Assembly: GCA_951213105.1 (NCBI GenBank)
Contig: OX578140.1
Span: 119,829,653-119,893,652 of the forward strand
Direction of reading: 5' to 3'
Source: Amaurobius ferox
Taxonomy: Eukaryota > Arthropoda > Arachnida > Araneae > Amaurobiidae
DNA: 64,000 bases
Position numbers and translations under genes: made by a program. The notes under the pieces were generated by a model that saw only the letters and a program-made list of their open reading frames with translations, made no database searches and had not been told where the DNA came from. Below are positions 34,601 through 45,689 of the stretch, piece after piece; the stretch's first letter is position 1; each line of letters starts with the position of its first letter.

Positions 34601-35409
34601 TATAGTTTGCCGGATGGGGGCCTCCGCAATTGGTACAAACAGCAGGGGTGGTTCATGGTTATAAGGTCTTTTGGTCAGCTGGTATATTTATGGAAACTCT
34701 ACCATACCCCACAATGTATTGTAGAAAATCTTACAAATTAATGCTTTAAGTGTGAGTTTGCATCTACGTTAATTCGATATCAATCAATTCAATATCAAGT
34801 GGTATGGGTTTTTAACATGTATGTAAAAGATTTGAAATAATTGTAGTTTTTAAAAATTTATTAGAAACAAATTATTCTTATTGTTTTTAATGGGATTTGA
34901 GTAATTCACCATCATTGCCTAAGTCTATTTCATTAAAGCCAAAATTTTTACAGATATTAGTAATTTTCTCCATGACAAAATGGATGATTCTTTAAGAGTG
35001 GTTTAATTGTATAATGTTTAAAATACTATGATAACTGAGTTTTAGGGCATGCTATTTGAATTTTTGATAGCATTTTTTAATCCATGATAATTTGAGAACC
35101 GTGTTTATTGGCACCATGATAATCAAGGGATTTCTTTATTGTTATATTTTGCAACATTAATGGTTTTTAAATATTATTGAGTCAATGTCAATACCATTTT
35201 GCATATAGGATTTTTAAATAAAATTACATATTTTAAGACCTGAACATGCTTAAAACTAATTTTTTCATTCGGATACTTTCACTAGTAAATCAATATGAAT
35301 GTCAAGTGGGGCTTCTAAGCCTATATTTTCTCTTCTATAGAAATGTATTTTGAGTTTACTTTTCAAGCACATAGTGCCAACTAATTTCTGTAAAATTTTA
35401 TTTTTTAAG
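34601..35409. other. Remainder of the intron before FANCA exon D
   Basis: Nothing recognised except the T-rich tract feeding the acceptor at 35409. Confidence 0.4.
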
Positions 35410-35486
35410 AGCTGGGAAAATTCCAAGTAACCTTTTGCAGAAATACAGAAATGCATGTCAACAAGAACAGCAGTCCCTCATTGAAG
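35410..35486 (+). CDS. FANCA: FANCA-like gene, exon D
   Basis: A 77-bp exon with acceptor TTTTTTAAG and donor GAAG|GTTGGT. One base completes the split Lys, then it reads AGKIPSNLLQKYRNACQQEQ QSLIE and leaves one base. The pattern KIP-x2-L-x3-Y-x2-AC parallels KIPPSLYSTYCQAC of vertebrate FANCA. The phases match exons C and E exactly. The intron before it holds a Jockey-type LINE and the intron after it holds a mariner copy and the SINE-tail cluster. Confidence 0.75.
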
Positions 35487-35609
35487 GTTGGTATTTGTTG
35501 TTTCTATGATATTACTAGTGGGTACCCATGAAAAATCACTACAGCAAAACATTCGAAAGATGAAATGAGAGATAAAGACTTGAAATTGAATGCACAAGTC
35601 AATCTATAT

Positions 35610-35882
35610 AAATAAAATTTAAAATCTGTCTGCCTGTCCCGTTATTACGGGAGAACGGCTGAAATGAATTTGATGAAATTTTGTGGGTAGCCTTGAAATA
35701 GTCCCACTTAAAATTTAGTCCATGTTTTGAGTTTCTACGACCAGTGATTCTCAAGATACTAGTGAAAAACAAAACTTTCCTTTGTCTCATCATCACGGGA
35801 GAACGGCTGAACTGAATTTAATGAAATTTTGTGGGTAGCCATGAAATAGCCCTCCTTAAATTTAGTCCAAGTTTCGAGTTTG
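35610..35882 (+). repeat. Two direct copies of a GGAGAACGGCTGAA-bearing repeat, host of the mariner
   Basis: ACGGGAGAACGGCTGAAATG and ACGGGAGAACGGCTGAACTG, each followed by GAATTT-ATGAAATTTTGTGGGTAGCC, begin about 150 bp apart (35646 and 35796). The right copy runs into the mariner coding remnant. CGTACGAAGAACGGGTATGC and TGCTAGT near 37200-37216 look like the far end of the same kind of element, so the mariner may sit within an older non-autonomous transposon covering about 35600-37220. Confidence 0.55.
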
Positions 35883-36535
35883 GAGCTGTTCAAGCGAGAT
35901 AAGGATTTCTTGCATCGGTATGTGACAATGATCCATTACTACACACCTGAATTAAAAAGATTGTCAGCTGAGTGGACAGCAGCTGGTGAAAGTCGTCCAA
36001 AGTGACCCAAAACCCAAAAGTCAGCTGGCAAGGTTATGGCATCCGTATTTTGGAAAGTGAATGGTATTTTGTTCATCGACTATCTTGAGAAAGGTAAAAC
36101 TATCAATAGCGAATATTACATGGCATTATTAGATCGATTGAGTGTAGAAATCAAGAAAAAACGGCCTCACATGCAAAAGAAAAAAGTACTGATCTACCAT
36201 GACAATGCCCTGTGTCACAAGTTGATGAAAATGATGGTTAAATTATATGAATTACGCTTCGAGTTGCTTTCTCACCCACCGTACTCTCCAGATCTGGCCC
36301 CCAGCGACTACTGGCTTTTTGCAGACATCAAAAAGATGCTCCAGGGAATGAAATTTGGCTCAAATGAAGAAGCGATTGCCGAAACTGAGGCCTATTTTGA
36401 GAGCAAAGACAAATTGTTCTACAAAAAAGGCATTGAAAAGTTAGAGGAGCGTTGGGATGAATGTATCACTCTTGAAGGAGAGTATGTTGATAAATAAAGT
36501 CGAATTTCTAAAAAAAAAAATTGTTTTTCTTAGTT
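35883..36535 (+). pseudogene. mariner (DD34D) transposase, 5'-truncated, first catalytic Asp deleted
   Basis: Coding similarity starts ELFKRDKDFLHRYVTM, continues IHYYTPELKRLSAEWTAAGE, a stop at 36003-36005, then KTQKSAGKVMASVFWKVNG and a long open part to 36497. That part contains FIDYLEKGKTINSEYY, IYHDNALCHK (second Asp) and PYSPDLAPSDYWLF (third Asp). The spacing between the last two Asp residues is 34 residues, as in mariner. In other mariners the VT-x-DETWIHHYTPE motif supplies the first Asp; here VTM is joined directly to IHYY, an exact loss of four codons. The N-terminal DNA-binding half and the 5' TIR are missing, so the copy is doubly inactive. Confidence 0.85.
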
Positions 36536-36539
36536 AGAC

Positions 36540-37733
36540 TTATTGAGTTAGATATGTATAAGCAGTACAGGTATATTCGCATATATTTTGGCATATATTG
36601 GAATCAAGTACAGCCTTCTGGTATGACAATTATGGGGATTATTAATATTTTCAATTTAAAACGTTATCCGTTTTATTTTGGCAAAGGTTTTTGAGACTCG
36701 TATTCTAATACGGGTAATCTTCTGCTAACACTTCTAATCTATGACATTATAAGTAGTACGGGTATATTTTCCCATATAATTTTAGCACTTTCATTTTGGC
36801 ATATATTGGAATCAATTGCTGCCTTCAGACTTCAAGATTACGGGTTTATTGAAATTTTCAATTTATACATGTAATCTACTAATACAGGTTATATCTTTTA
36901 ATATTCGCTTATATAAGTAATACGGGTGCCATACAATTTTAACGCTTTTATTTTGCATATATTGATTCAATTCCATATTTTTTGTAAATTTGCTTACAAA
37001 AGGGGCCAGGATGTTTTATTCTTCAGATCTGCCCGTGAAGATAATTTTGTATAGCGAGAACAGAGATTCCTAAACTTCTTTTTAGGAGCATTACATTAAA
37101 TATTTTAACAGAATATTTTGATTAAAAATGTCATTTAGTATACTATAGGAATTTGCGCATGATTGTAAATTTTAAGTTTCTTTATATTATATACTCCGTA
37201 CGAAGAACGGGTATGCTGCTAGTTAATCAATAAAACCTCAGGAAAAAACCATATTTTTTCCAAAAATGTTCATTTAATGGGCAATTCACACTAAAATGTA
37301 AAATGATAGTAAAACAGATAATGAGATAAAGACTTTTATTCAAAAATTTTCAAACAACCTAGAAATCCAACTCTTATACTATATTTTTCTTACTTGCAAA
37401 AATAGTTTTAATTCCTTTTTACCAAAATAATTCACAAAATATTATCAACTCTCCGTTTGTTATTTGTGCTTTCTGAGTTATGAGCCACAGATATTTTTTG
37501 ATTCCCCTCCCTTTTTATTCATATCCACATTTCTTGTTTTAGTACCATGAGCAAAATCTTTTCTTTTGCTTCGATTTTTTTAGTTTTACAATTTTATTTT
37601 CTCTATAAATTCGTAGAACTATAAATTCATTAAAAGCAGGCAAATCTGGCTTGGATTAGAATTATACCAATTTAAAAGTCTATGTTGCTAGTCAAATCTG
37701 GAATTTTACTAAATGTGGGATCTTTATTAGTGA
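36540..37733. other. Intronic stretch with degenerate repeat sequence
   Basis: Several diverged copies of a ATACGGGTATATTC / GGCATATATTGGAATCAA theme occur at 36560-36970, ending in the CGGGTATGCTGCTAGT terminus at 37207. No coding potential. Confidence 0.4.
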
Positions 37734-38690
37734 GTTCTACTGTATGTTGAAAGCCCAGACCATCCGGCTCATCCTTAGACATAGAGCAGCAAGATGGGCG
37801 GCTGGGAGTTCTACTGTATGTCGAAAGCCCAGGTCGACCAACTTGTCCGAAGACATGGAGCAGTTAAATGGGCGGCCGGAGTTCTACTGTATGTGTAAAA
37901 GTTGAAAATCAGTTCTACTGTATGTTGAAGACCCAGACCGTCCGACTCATGCAGAGGACTTGAGCAACTATTTGGACGGCCGGGAAAGAGTTCTACTGTA
38001 TATATATATTTTTTAATTGCATACTTTTTCTATTCAGTTGGAAAAAATCACCTGATTTTCAACTTTTACACATACAGTTCTACACCGGCCACACAATAAA
38101 CTGCCGTAAGCCGTAGGATTGGCTGTGTGGTCTGGGCCTTCAACACTTCAACATACAGTTCTACTGTATGTTGAAGACCCAGACCACACGACCAGCCCGG
38201 AGACTTCTGGCAGCTTATTGTGTGGCCGGAGTTCTACTGTATGTTGTTGTTGAAACCCAGACCGTCCGACCTACCAGAAAGGTGTAAGGTAACTGTTTGG
38301 ACGGTCGGGAAGTGCCACCCAATTCAGACCGGAACCCAGTGGGGGAGGCATCCACAGGGACCGTACCCTCCTTCCCCTACCACCAACCTCTCGGAAGGAC
38401 TTTCGGACCCACATGTTTAACGTGATCGTACTCCGCATGAACACGGCGGCAGTTTTGGCAGTGGCTGGAATCGAACCCGGGCCTACCGAGTGCAACTCCA
38501 GCGCGCTAACCAATGGGCTACCGCGCCCATTCTACTGTATGTAGAAGACCCAGACCGTCCGACTCGTCCAGGGGACTAAGAGCACCTATTTGGACGGCCG
38601 CTTCTACTGTATGTGTAAAAGTTGAAAATCAGGTGATTTTTTCCAACTGAATAGAAAAGTATGCAATTAAAAAAAAAAAAAAAAAAAAAG
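37734..38690 (-). repeat. Cluster of SINE-tail hairpins inserted repeatedly at one target word
   Basis: The word GTTCTACTGTATGT or a close variant recurs at 37734, 37808, 37881, 37912, 37990, 38164, 38231, 38530 and 38602. Between copies lie 45-75-bp units of the SINE-tail type, mostly on the minus strand: 37748-37807, 37822-37880, 37926-37989, 38178-38230 and 38543-38601. One plus-strand unit at 38085-38155 faces its neighbour. A complete tRNA-headed SINE fills 38245-38529. A 65-bp flank (GTGTAAAAGTTGAAAATCAG and on) follows the last unit at 38611 and is present in inverse orientation at 38005-38076. Confidence 0.8.
38245..38529 (-). repeat. tRNA-headed SINE sharing its body and tail with the 5S-headed SINE
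   Basis: On the minus strand, GCGCGGTAGCCCATTGGTTA GCGCGC (A box) is followed by GGGTTCGATTCC (B box): an intact tRNA-derived RNA polymerase III promoter. After the head comes TGCCGCCGTGTTCATGCGG and the same body as at 22785-22920, then the tail stem-loop CCGACCGTCC...GGTCGGACGGTCTGGG and a CAA-rich end. TTCTACTGTATGT at 38232-38244 and 38530-38542 is the target-site duplication. Confidence 0.85.
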
Positions 38691-38818
38691 TAAAGAATCA
38701 AATATGGTTATTTGTAGTCTATATGTTACTGTAATAGATGGAAATAGTAGTGTTTCAAAACTAGAAAATGCTTAAAATATTTAATCTTTCAATGCTCATT
38801 TATTTTTTTTAATTGCAG

Positions 38819-38883
38819 GCATAAATTTGATTGATGAAAATTTTGATGATTTTCAAGACAGTGATGTCATATTGATAGATTAA
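38819..38883 (+). CDS. FANCA: FANCA-like gene, terminal exon E with in-frame stop
   Basis: The acceptor is TTTTTTTTAATTGCAG. The exon completes a Gly codon and reads INLIDENFDDFQDSDVILID, then TAA at 38881-38883. The acidic tail has no counterpart that I recall in vertebrate FANCA, which continues for several hundred more residues after this point, including its C-terminal domain. The gene may be truncated in this lineage, or this may be an alternative end, or the true donor inside this exon may have been missed. No strong donor is visible before the stop. Downstream, ATTAAA near 38950 could serve as a weak polyadenylation signal. Confidence 0.6.
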
Positions 38884-41177
38884 TGCTATGTTATATCTCA
38901 TTTGCAAGTAATTTGTCCAATTGTTTCTAAGCAGTTTGTATATTTTTGCATATTAAATATTTATATATATTGAAATATGTTGGTTCTTTTGTGCAAATAC
39001 TCTGTTTCTACTAACAAAATATACAATTATATAAAAATTTATTAATTATAAAGGCTTTATAATCGTCAAAGTGAGAGAAAATAATCTTTTTAAAAACTTT
39101 AAAATCTGTGAAAGTATGCTGAAAACTGAAATTTGTATTGTGAAGAAGAAATAAAAATGGATTTAAGTAGGAAAGGGGAAAAGAAGCAAGACAATTTCAT
39201 AAATCTATTTTATTGAAAATCAATATAAATTCTCACATATGATGACTAGAGAAAAATTTCAGTTTTGATGGTTCACTGAAAATGGAATCTCATTTTCTGT
39301 GAAAGATTTAATTTATTGTTGACGGTACAGAATATATGATTGATGAAAATAACATCAATAGTTCTAAAATGTTTGTATACATACAATACCAAGATTAGCT
39401 TTTCTTTAAACATGGCTCATTTAAATTACTTCACTTTTCATTATTTTTTTATATTTTTCTGCTTTTTACAAAGAAATCAATCAAAAAATGTTAACTATTT
39501 TTTTAATTATAATTTCAAAGCAACCTCTAAGAGGTATCCTTATTAGACTTTTTTTTATATCTAAAGCAACATTTCTTAGCTTAAATTTATGAAGCTGTGA
39601 AATTAATAAATGTTAACTTCTGAAATTCCACATGTTTAGTATTTGTAGCTTTACCACTATTACTTAAGATTAAAAATGTTGATATTTTTAAAATAAATTG
39701 TTGCATCAAAACTTACACTTTTAATATAAAAAGTGGGATAGGAAAAATGGTTAAGATATTGCTGAAATTGTTATATAAAAATAAACATTTAAGGGATATT
39801 ATATGCTAAAGCTGCTTACTCACTTTTGCATAAAAGGCCTTAAAATTTCTTTTTTTGATTAAAATAAGAAAAAGACGATCACATTTAGTGCTGCCCATAG
39901 AAATTGTAGGCCCCCTACAAACATTTATCATGGGCCTCTATATTTAATTTACTCTTTTTTTTTTTTGTAAATTTTTCATGTCTTCTCCAGTCTAAAAAAA
40001 TACTGACAGTGCAGGTCCTTCCACTGTAGTGGTGTCTATCCCCCCCCCCCCTTATAGGCACCCCTGTCACATTTTTTACCATGCATAGTATGTATAAAGG
40101 GAAAGTAGAAAGTCAAAAATCAATTTTTGTATATATTGATTGAAACAACATCAGCATAGCATCAAAGAATATAAATAGAGTAATTATGTATTGTCTCTGT
40201 GCAATGTAATATATAATTATTTAAGTTCAAAGTTATCAAAATTTAGTAGTTAGGTGCCTTATGTGTTATGAGCTTATTAGGTTTTGGACCATTTGGAAAA
40301 TAGAAATAGCACTTAAGTAAATATCCTTAATTGTATCAGATAAATTGTTTTATATGCCATTCTACCCAAGAAGATGAATATCATTATACCCACTGCTAGA
40401 ATAAACCATTCCCAAAATGTTGCTTTTTTTAAATACTAGAAAATGCGCTCTGCATTGTGGGGTATATAAAGCAAGAATTCAGTGATTAAATTTTTCATAA
40501 GACTAGGGCTGATATTGGATAAACAAATTATTGCTGTAAATTGCGGATAACATCAGTTATAAAGTGATGCAATAATCAGAGTTTTGAGGGTTTCTATAGA
40601 AACCTAACATCTAATAGTTACTTTTTGGTGACAAAGAAGTCTATTTCTCATCTTCAAAACCAGTCGACACTATTATTTCAAGTTCTATGTTGCTCTTAAT
40701 GAATTTAGTTTTATTACATTAGCTGCAATTTAAGCTTTGGGTTTGACCCAACATGCACCTACAACAAAGAAAATTATCAACCTGCAACCTGACCCAAATC
40801 CACTGCAAAAACTGAATTCCCGATCTGCAATGGAATTGTATTTTTAAATTCTATTCAGTAGGTTTAAAATCTCTAATGCATATGTACAATTTTTTGCTGT
40901 TTACAGTTTGTAACCCCCACCCCATTTACACATTTAATTAGTTACTTTCATAAAAAAAATGTGATACGATATAGCTTTGAAAAATAATTTTTGCGGGTAG
41001 ACCCACGACTTGAAAAGTAAAGGAAACTCGACTTGTAACTTGAATAATAAAGAAAACCTGACTCACAATTTGAATAATAAGAGAAACATGACCCACCAAG
41101 TGGGTGGGTACTTACCCAATGTAGGATTCTAGTTTGAGCTGTATGTATAATAGCTTTTGCAATATGCAATAGATAAT
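38884..41177. other. Sequence downstream of the FANCA stop, no clear gene
   Basis: AT-rich. Includes a C12 tract at 40040-40051 and, at 41009-41100, about three copies of a ~32-bp ACTTGAATAATAAAGAAAAC-like unit. If FANCA has further exons they were not recognised here. Confidence 0.4.
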
Positions 41178-41455
41178 GCTACTAATTAAGTCAGCGTGGT
41201 GGCCGAATGGTCAAGGCGAGCGTTTCCAACAATCGATCGGCCGCCACTTTGTGGGTTCGAATCCCACGTAAGACATGGATGTTGTGTGATGTGGGCGCAG
41301 TACGTTCCCCCCCCCCCCTCCCCTGGTGTGCTTGGGGCAACGTCCTAGGATGGTGAAATGGTTCACGATTACGGCCGAATATAAGGTGAAGGACGAAGAG
41401 TCTAGTGCCTGGTCATTGCAAAAAAAAAAAAAAAAAAAAAGAAGCTACTAATTAA
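41178..41455 (+). repeat. tRNA-Ser-like SINE with poly(A) tail and 12-bp target-site duplication
   Basis: GCTACTAATTAA at 41178-41189 and 41444-41455 bracket a 254-bp element. It starts GTCAGCGTGGTGGCCGAATG G (A box) and has a long variable-arm-like stretch and GGGTTCGAATCCCACG (B box) about 60 bp later, as in class II tRNAs such as tRNA-Ser. The tRNA-unrelated body contains a C12 tract, and the element ends in A20. This family differs from the 5S/tRNA SINE: different body, and poly(A) instead of a stem-loop tail. Confidence 0.8.
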
Positions 41456-41904
41456 AAATTGGCTTAAACTGTTGGCTATAAAACTATTAAATTCACTTCT
41501 TTTATTATTATAAATTGGACTACATGACATTGAAAACAAAGTTAATAGTAGCAGTGAAAATATGCAAATTAAATGTTAATTTAAAATATATTTTATTCTT
41601 ATATTACCTGCAAAAATACCTAAGATATTGAATAAAAATATTTTTTAAATATAGAGTTGCCATTTTTAAAACTATACCATTTATATCAATAAAAATTGGA
41701 AATTCAAGGTATTTTAAAGTGATTAAACACTTTTTAATAAATATAACCAAATGGATGGCATTAGTATATAATTTTTTTTTTACTTTGTGTTTTCTTTATG
41801 TAAAAGAACCCATTTTCTCAGTCAATTGGTCAAATATTTAACATTTTTTACACTGATTTTCCTTTATTTTATTTTGACAATTTTTTTTTTTTGTGTTTAT
41901 CCAG

Positions 41905-42175
41905 AATAGAATATTTGCTGACATACTGTTTTGATTTTTTAGCAGCTGCTCTATTTATCTCAAACATGCTAAGAAGTTCCACTTTTAGAAAATTGATTTA
42001 TTCATTACTAGAAAATGTATCTGTTGTTGCCCGGGATTTAAAATGCAAATCTCTGATTAAAATCACACTGAAACTCATAGCAAATGCTTTAACAATATAC
42101 ACCTGCTTATACCAACAACCAAAAAGAAGAAAGAAAAACCACTGCACCAAAGGTGTTAAGATGGAAACTCTGTGA
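41905..42175 (+). CDS. Possible exon, open to a stop, function unassigned
   Basis: A T-rich tract and TTTATCCAG precede an open frame: IEYLLTYCFDFLAAALFISN, RKLIYSLLENVSVVARDLKC, KITLKLIANALTIYTCLYQQ, then a basic end and TGA at 42173-42175. The protein would be helical and leucine-rich. A second acceptor, TTTTTTAG at 41941, would give a phase that fits FANCA exon D, so this could be an alternative FANCA end or an exon of another gene. I recall a loosely similar LLLTSFCQNLMAA region further along vertebrate FANCA, but the similarity is weak. It could also be chance. Confidence 0.35.
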
Positions 42176-42659
42176 AAATATATCGAGATATTACATCTTC
42201 ATTCTTTCCAATGGTGTTAATAGAAAATCAGTGATCATATTTTTGGTTGCTAACAAACTTATTTGTGTGAAAGATGCTCAACATCATACTAAAGTATAAC
42301 TAAAAAACTATCATCCTAGGTCTTGAAGTACTTATATATCAAATTTCATGATTGTGCGACAGATTTTCCACTACAGATGAACATCCTCCTTTATTATAGA
42401 TAAATTAAGTAATATAATTTTCATTTTTTAAATAATAGAAAATTGAAAATTTTGATATACATTTAAAATTATATATGGCTTTGTAATGCCAAATTTAAAT
42501 GAAATAAGTAAATAATAAGATTAATTTTATTACATTCTATCACTTCGATTATGCTCGTATCAATATCAATCTGTATTTTAGACCAAACAGTGAAGGTGCC
42601 TGGAATTACACCCCATCTCATAAAAGTTTAGGATATATCACTTTATGCACATTCTTCAT

Positions 42660-43220
42660 CTTGCTTGTGCAGCAATGTGATTGTTTTTTGTATCAGAATG
42701 GCACAGCAAACTTTAACTAATTTTGAGTCAAAACTATGTGATTTCATGGAAATGAAAAGAACTGTTGAAGAGGAAGGGCTGAATCAGAAATTTCTCCGAA
42801 GAGTGCAATCTATTGACAAAATTTGAGGGGTCAGACTCCCCCCCCCCCCCCAGGCAGCTCTAGTTCTCATCAGCTGTGGGGTTGTTCTATTCAAACAAAA
42901 AGATGACCAGGGTATACTCCCTACAGCCAATTCTCTTCAATGTTTTGAGAAAGCGAGTACTTATCTGGCTATGTGATAAAAACTGCTATACTGAACAAAA
43001 AAAAAAAAAAAAAAACTTCCCTTCACTTATTTATTTTGAAAGATCTGCCCAGGAAGGAAAAAAGGGGGAAACGATCCCTTTTGTGGAGTTCTGTAGACAC
43101 AGTGGAACCAAACATGCATGCAGTGAATTGAAAATATAAAGAAAGCATTTCTGTGATGGATGGTTCAAAAGTTCTTTCAACATCATAAGCCGGTTTGAAA
43201 AGGATCATGATGAATGAATA
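42660..43220 (+). repeat. Interspersed repeat paralogous to 22441-23290 (SINE-free copy)
   Basis: See the shared blocks listed for 22441-23290. Carries C14 at 42838-42851 and A19 near 43000. One frame reads NFESKLCDFMEMKRTVEEEG, LNQKFLRRVQSIDKI before a stop, so the family may once have been coding. Confidence 0.55.
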
Positions 43221-45689
43221 TAAGTTTACTGAATTTTTTACTATTTTTGTAAAGTTTTAAACGCAATATTTGCTTTTGCTTGATTAACTTTTTGAAATTT
43301 TCGTTTTGATTTTAATGGGAAGTTTCTGTCATTTTTTTTTTGCGCTATATATATTTTTATGATTTTATCTTTTTCTCACATTATTTCTTGTTTAGCACAA
43401 TATAAACAACATTCAGGATCTTTTTTGAAAAGTATCACAAATTTTAAATGTTTTGCCTTCTTTTGTAAATTTTTCCTTAAATTATTTCATATCTTTTCAA
43501 AAATTATTTATTGCAATTTTAAAATGTTTTATAGATCTTTACTAAAATTATTTATTGCACTTTTTCTATATTAAAGACTATGTATTCGAAAAAAAAAAAT
43601 TCTTATAAAAAATAAGCATTTTTAATTAATATAATTTATATACTATTTTAGCTTTTATTAAAAATTCTAAATTTTTATACTTAAATTCTGTTAATTAGAT
43701 TTTCAAAAATTCACTGTCTTGGTTTATATTTGTTGTATATGCAACAAACTACTCAAATAAAAATAATGCCTTGCACCTAACTGTTACAATGTCAAAAAAT
43801 AACTTGCTACAAACTGCTAAAATTTCAAAAAATTACCTGCTACAATTTAAAAAATTTACTGCTCCAAACGAGTTTTTATAATCACATCATTGCTTGTGGA
43901 ACCAGGAAGTGCACTGTATACATATTCATCACGGCTCACCAGTCTAATCATTTGAAATAAAACCGTGTTTGTTTGAACTGAAACTAAATATCAACAAAAT
44001 TATTGCTTTTGTTAAAGTAAGGTCTGTATTATCCAATTTCCAGCTAAACGATCATTTAAAAAGAAGACTATTGACTATCTATAGAATGAATTATGAAGTT
44101 TCCTTATTTGGTTAATAAGATAGCTCAAAATAATAACCACTTTTCATTACTCACCATACTCAAATCATCAGAAAAACTAGACATGTCGCAAACAGTCTGA
44201 AGCAAAATATTTCTTCTCTGATGTTTTTATCTGGAGAAGATTTGTCATTAACAGTTGTTTTTTCTCGTGTGCAGTTAGCTTAACTGGACCTAAACACCTA
44301 GGAATATAAATGTATAAGAAATTCGAGTGGAGCTAGGTATTTAAAGCAGAAGTTCTTTCAACACCTACAGCTGTCAGGGCAGTATTTGAAACAGCTTGTT
44401 TTTGATAAATGCATTCCTGATAACAATACCATTGATACAATGGGACAATTTTTAAATTTTCAAATCCTGCTCATACAACACCACTACGTTTTAACAATGA
44501 TGCTAGAAGGTCACACTGCAACTTTCAATGTTTATTTTCATTTCATTATGTGACAACAATATCACTATAATGTTGTAGTAATGGAAAAATGTCTACTTTT
44601 TTTTTACACACTACAAATTCTGATGTTTACATGACACTTAAGTGATGGATATGTGAAAATGCAGCAAAATCATAAAAGTAACGACACTGTAGAACTAATA
44701 TGCGAGAATGCAATGGTAACAATATCACAAAGTGACATAAAAGATAGTATTAGTGATGTTGCAGCATAGGCATGAAATAATCAAGAACATGATGTGATAG
44801 AAATGTGAGTATGCAACATTTATCAACCATATATGCTGTATAGATGATAACCAATAGAAGTCCCTTTCCTGCCAGTTTTTCAGAAAAATAAACAAGCATC
44901 TTAGCTCGAAGCACTGATTGAAAAATCACTCTATTGTAAAATGGTATTAAAGTATGTAAATAAAATTATTCTGGAATATGCATTTAGTGTGAAATGATTG
45001 AGATATTTATACATGTTCATAAAAATTACTAAAATATACATTGCATGTATTGCAGTCTCTAATTATTATTTTAAAGACATGCAATATGCTTTATCATATA
45101 GCTTATTAGAATTTAAAAAAAATAGATAACTTCTTTACCTGGGTAGTTTCTTTTTTTACAGTATTTCAATATAATTAAAATTAATATGCATGTAGGTACC
45201 AAGGTTATCAACTGTTTTTTTTTTATAATATATACAAAGGGAAGGATTGTATTGTTTGGGTCATAAATTTGACTACTAGCTTTTGATAGAATTACGTATT
45301 TGGACTCATTTTTGAAGATAAATCAAACTTTACTTAAATGATGTATGTCTGTGGGCAATATCTTTTAAATTGAGTGACTCATAAAATTTGGTACAATTCA
45401 TTTAATCAGCAAACACAAAAGGCAAATTAATTTTCAATAAGATTGAAGGAAAAAAAGATAAACGCCATCAAAGTTTTGAACATCCCTGCCCCCCTCCTCC
45501 CCTAAAAAATTGTGCAGTTAAAATGAAAATTTAGTGCATTTATAATTTGAATCATCAATTATAAAAAGTTTATAAATTTTCAGCTATATCAAATCATAAA
45601 ATGCAACATTTTATTATTTTTAGTTTATAATGAAAGTCATGTAATGGATACATTAGCTTTTTTAATTATACATATGTACATTTTACTTA
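43221..45689. other. Intergenic AT-rich stretch, nothing recognised
   Basis: No exon, TIR pair or RNA gene was found. 43790-43870 has three short ACTTGCTACAAACTGCTAAAA-like repeats. Confidence 0.4.

Noticed and set aside
41190..41275. A functional tRNA-Ser gene
   Set aside because: It continues into a SINE body with poly(A) and target-site duplication, and the acceptor stem does not close convincingly.
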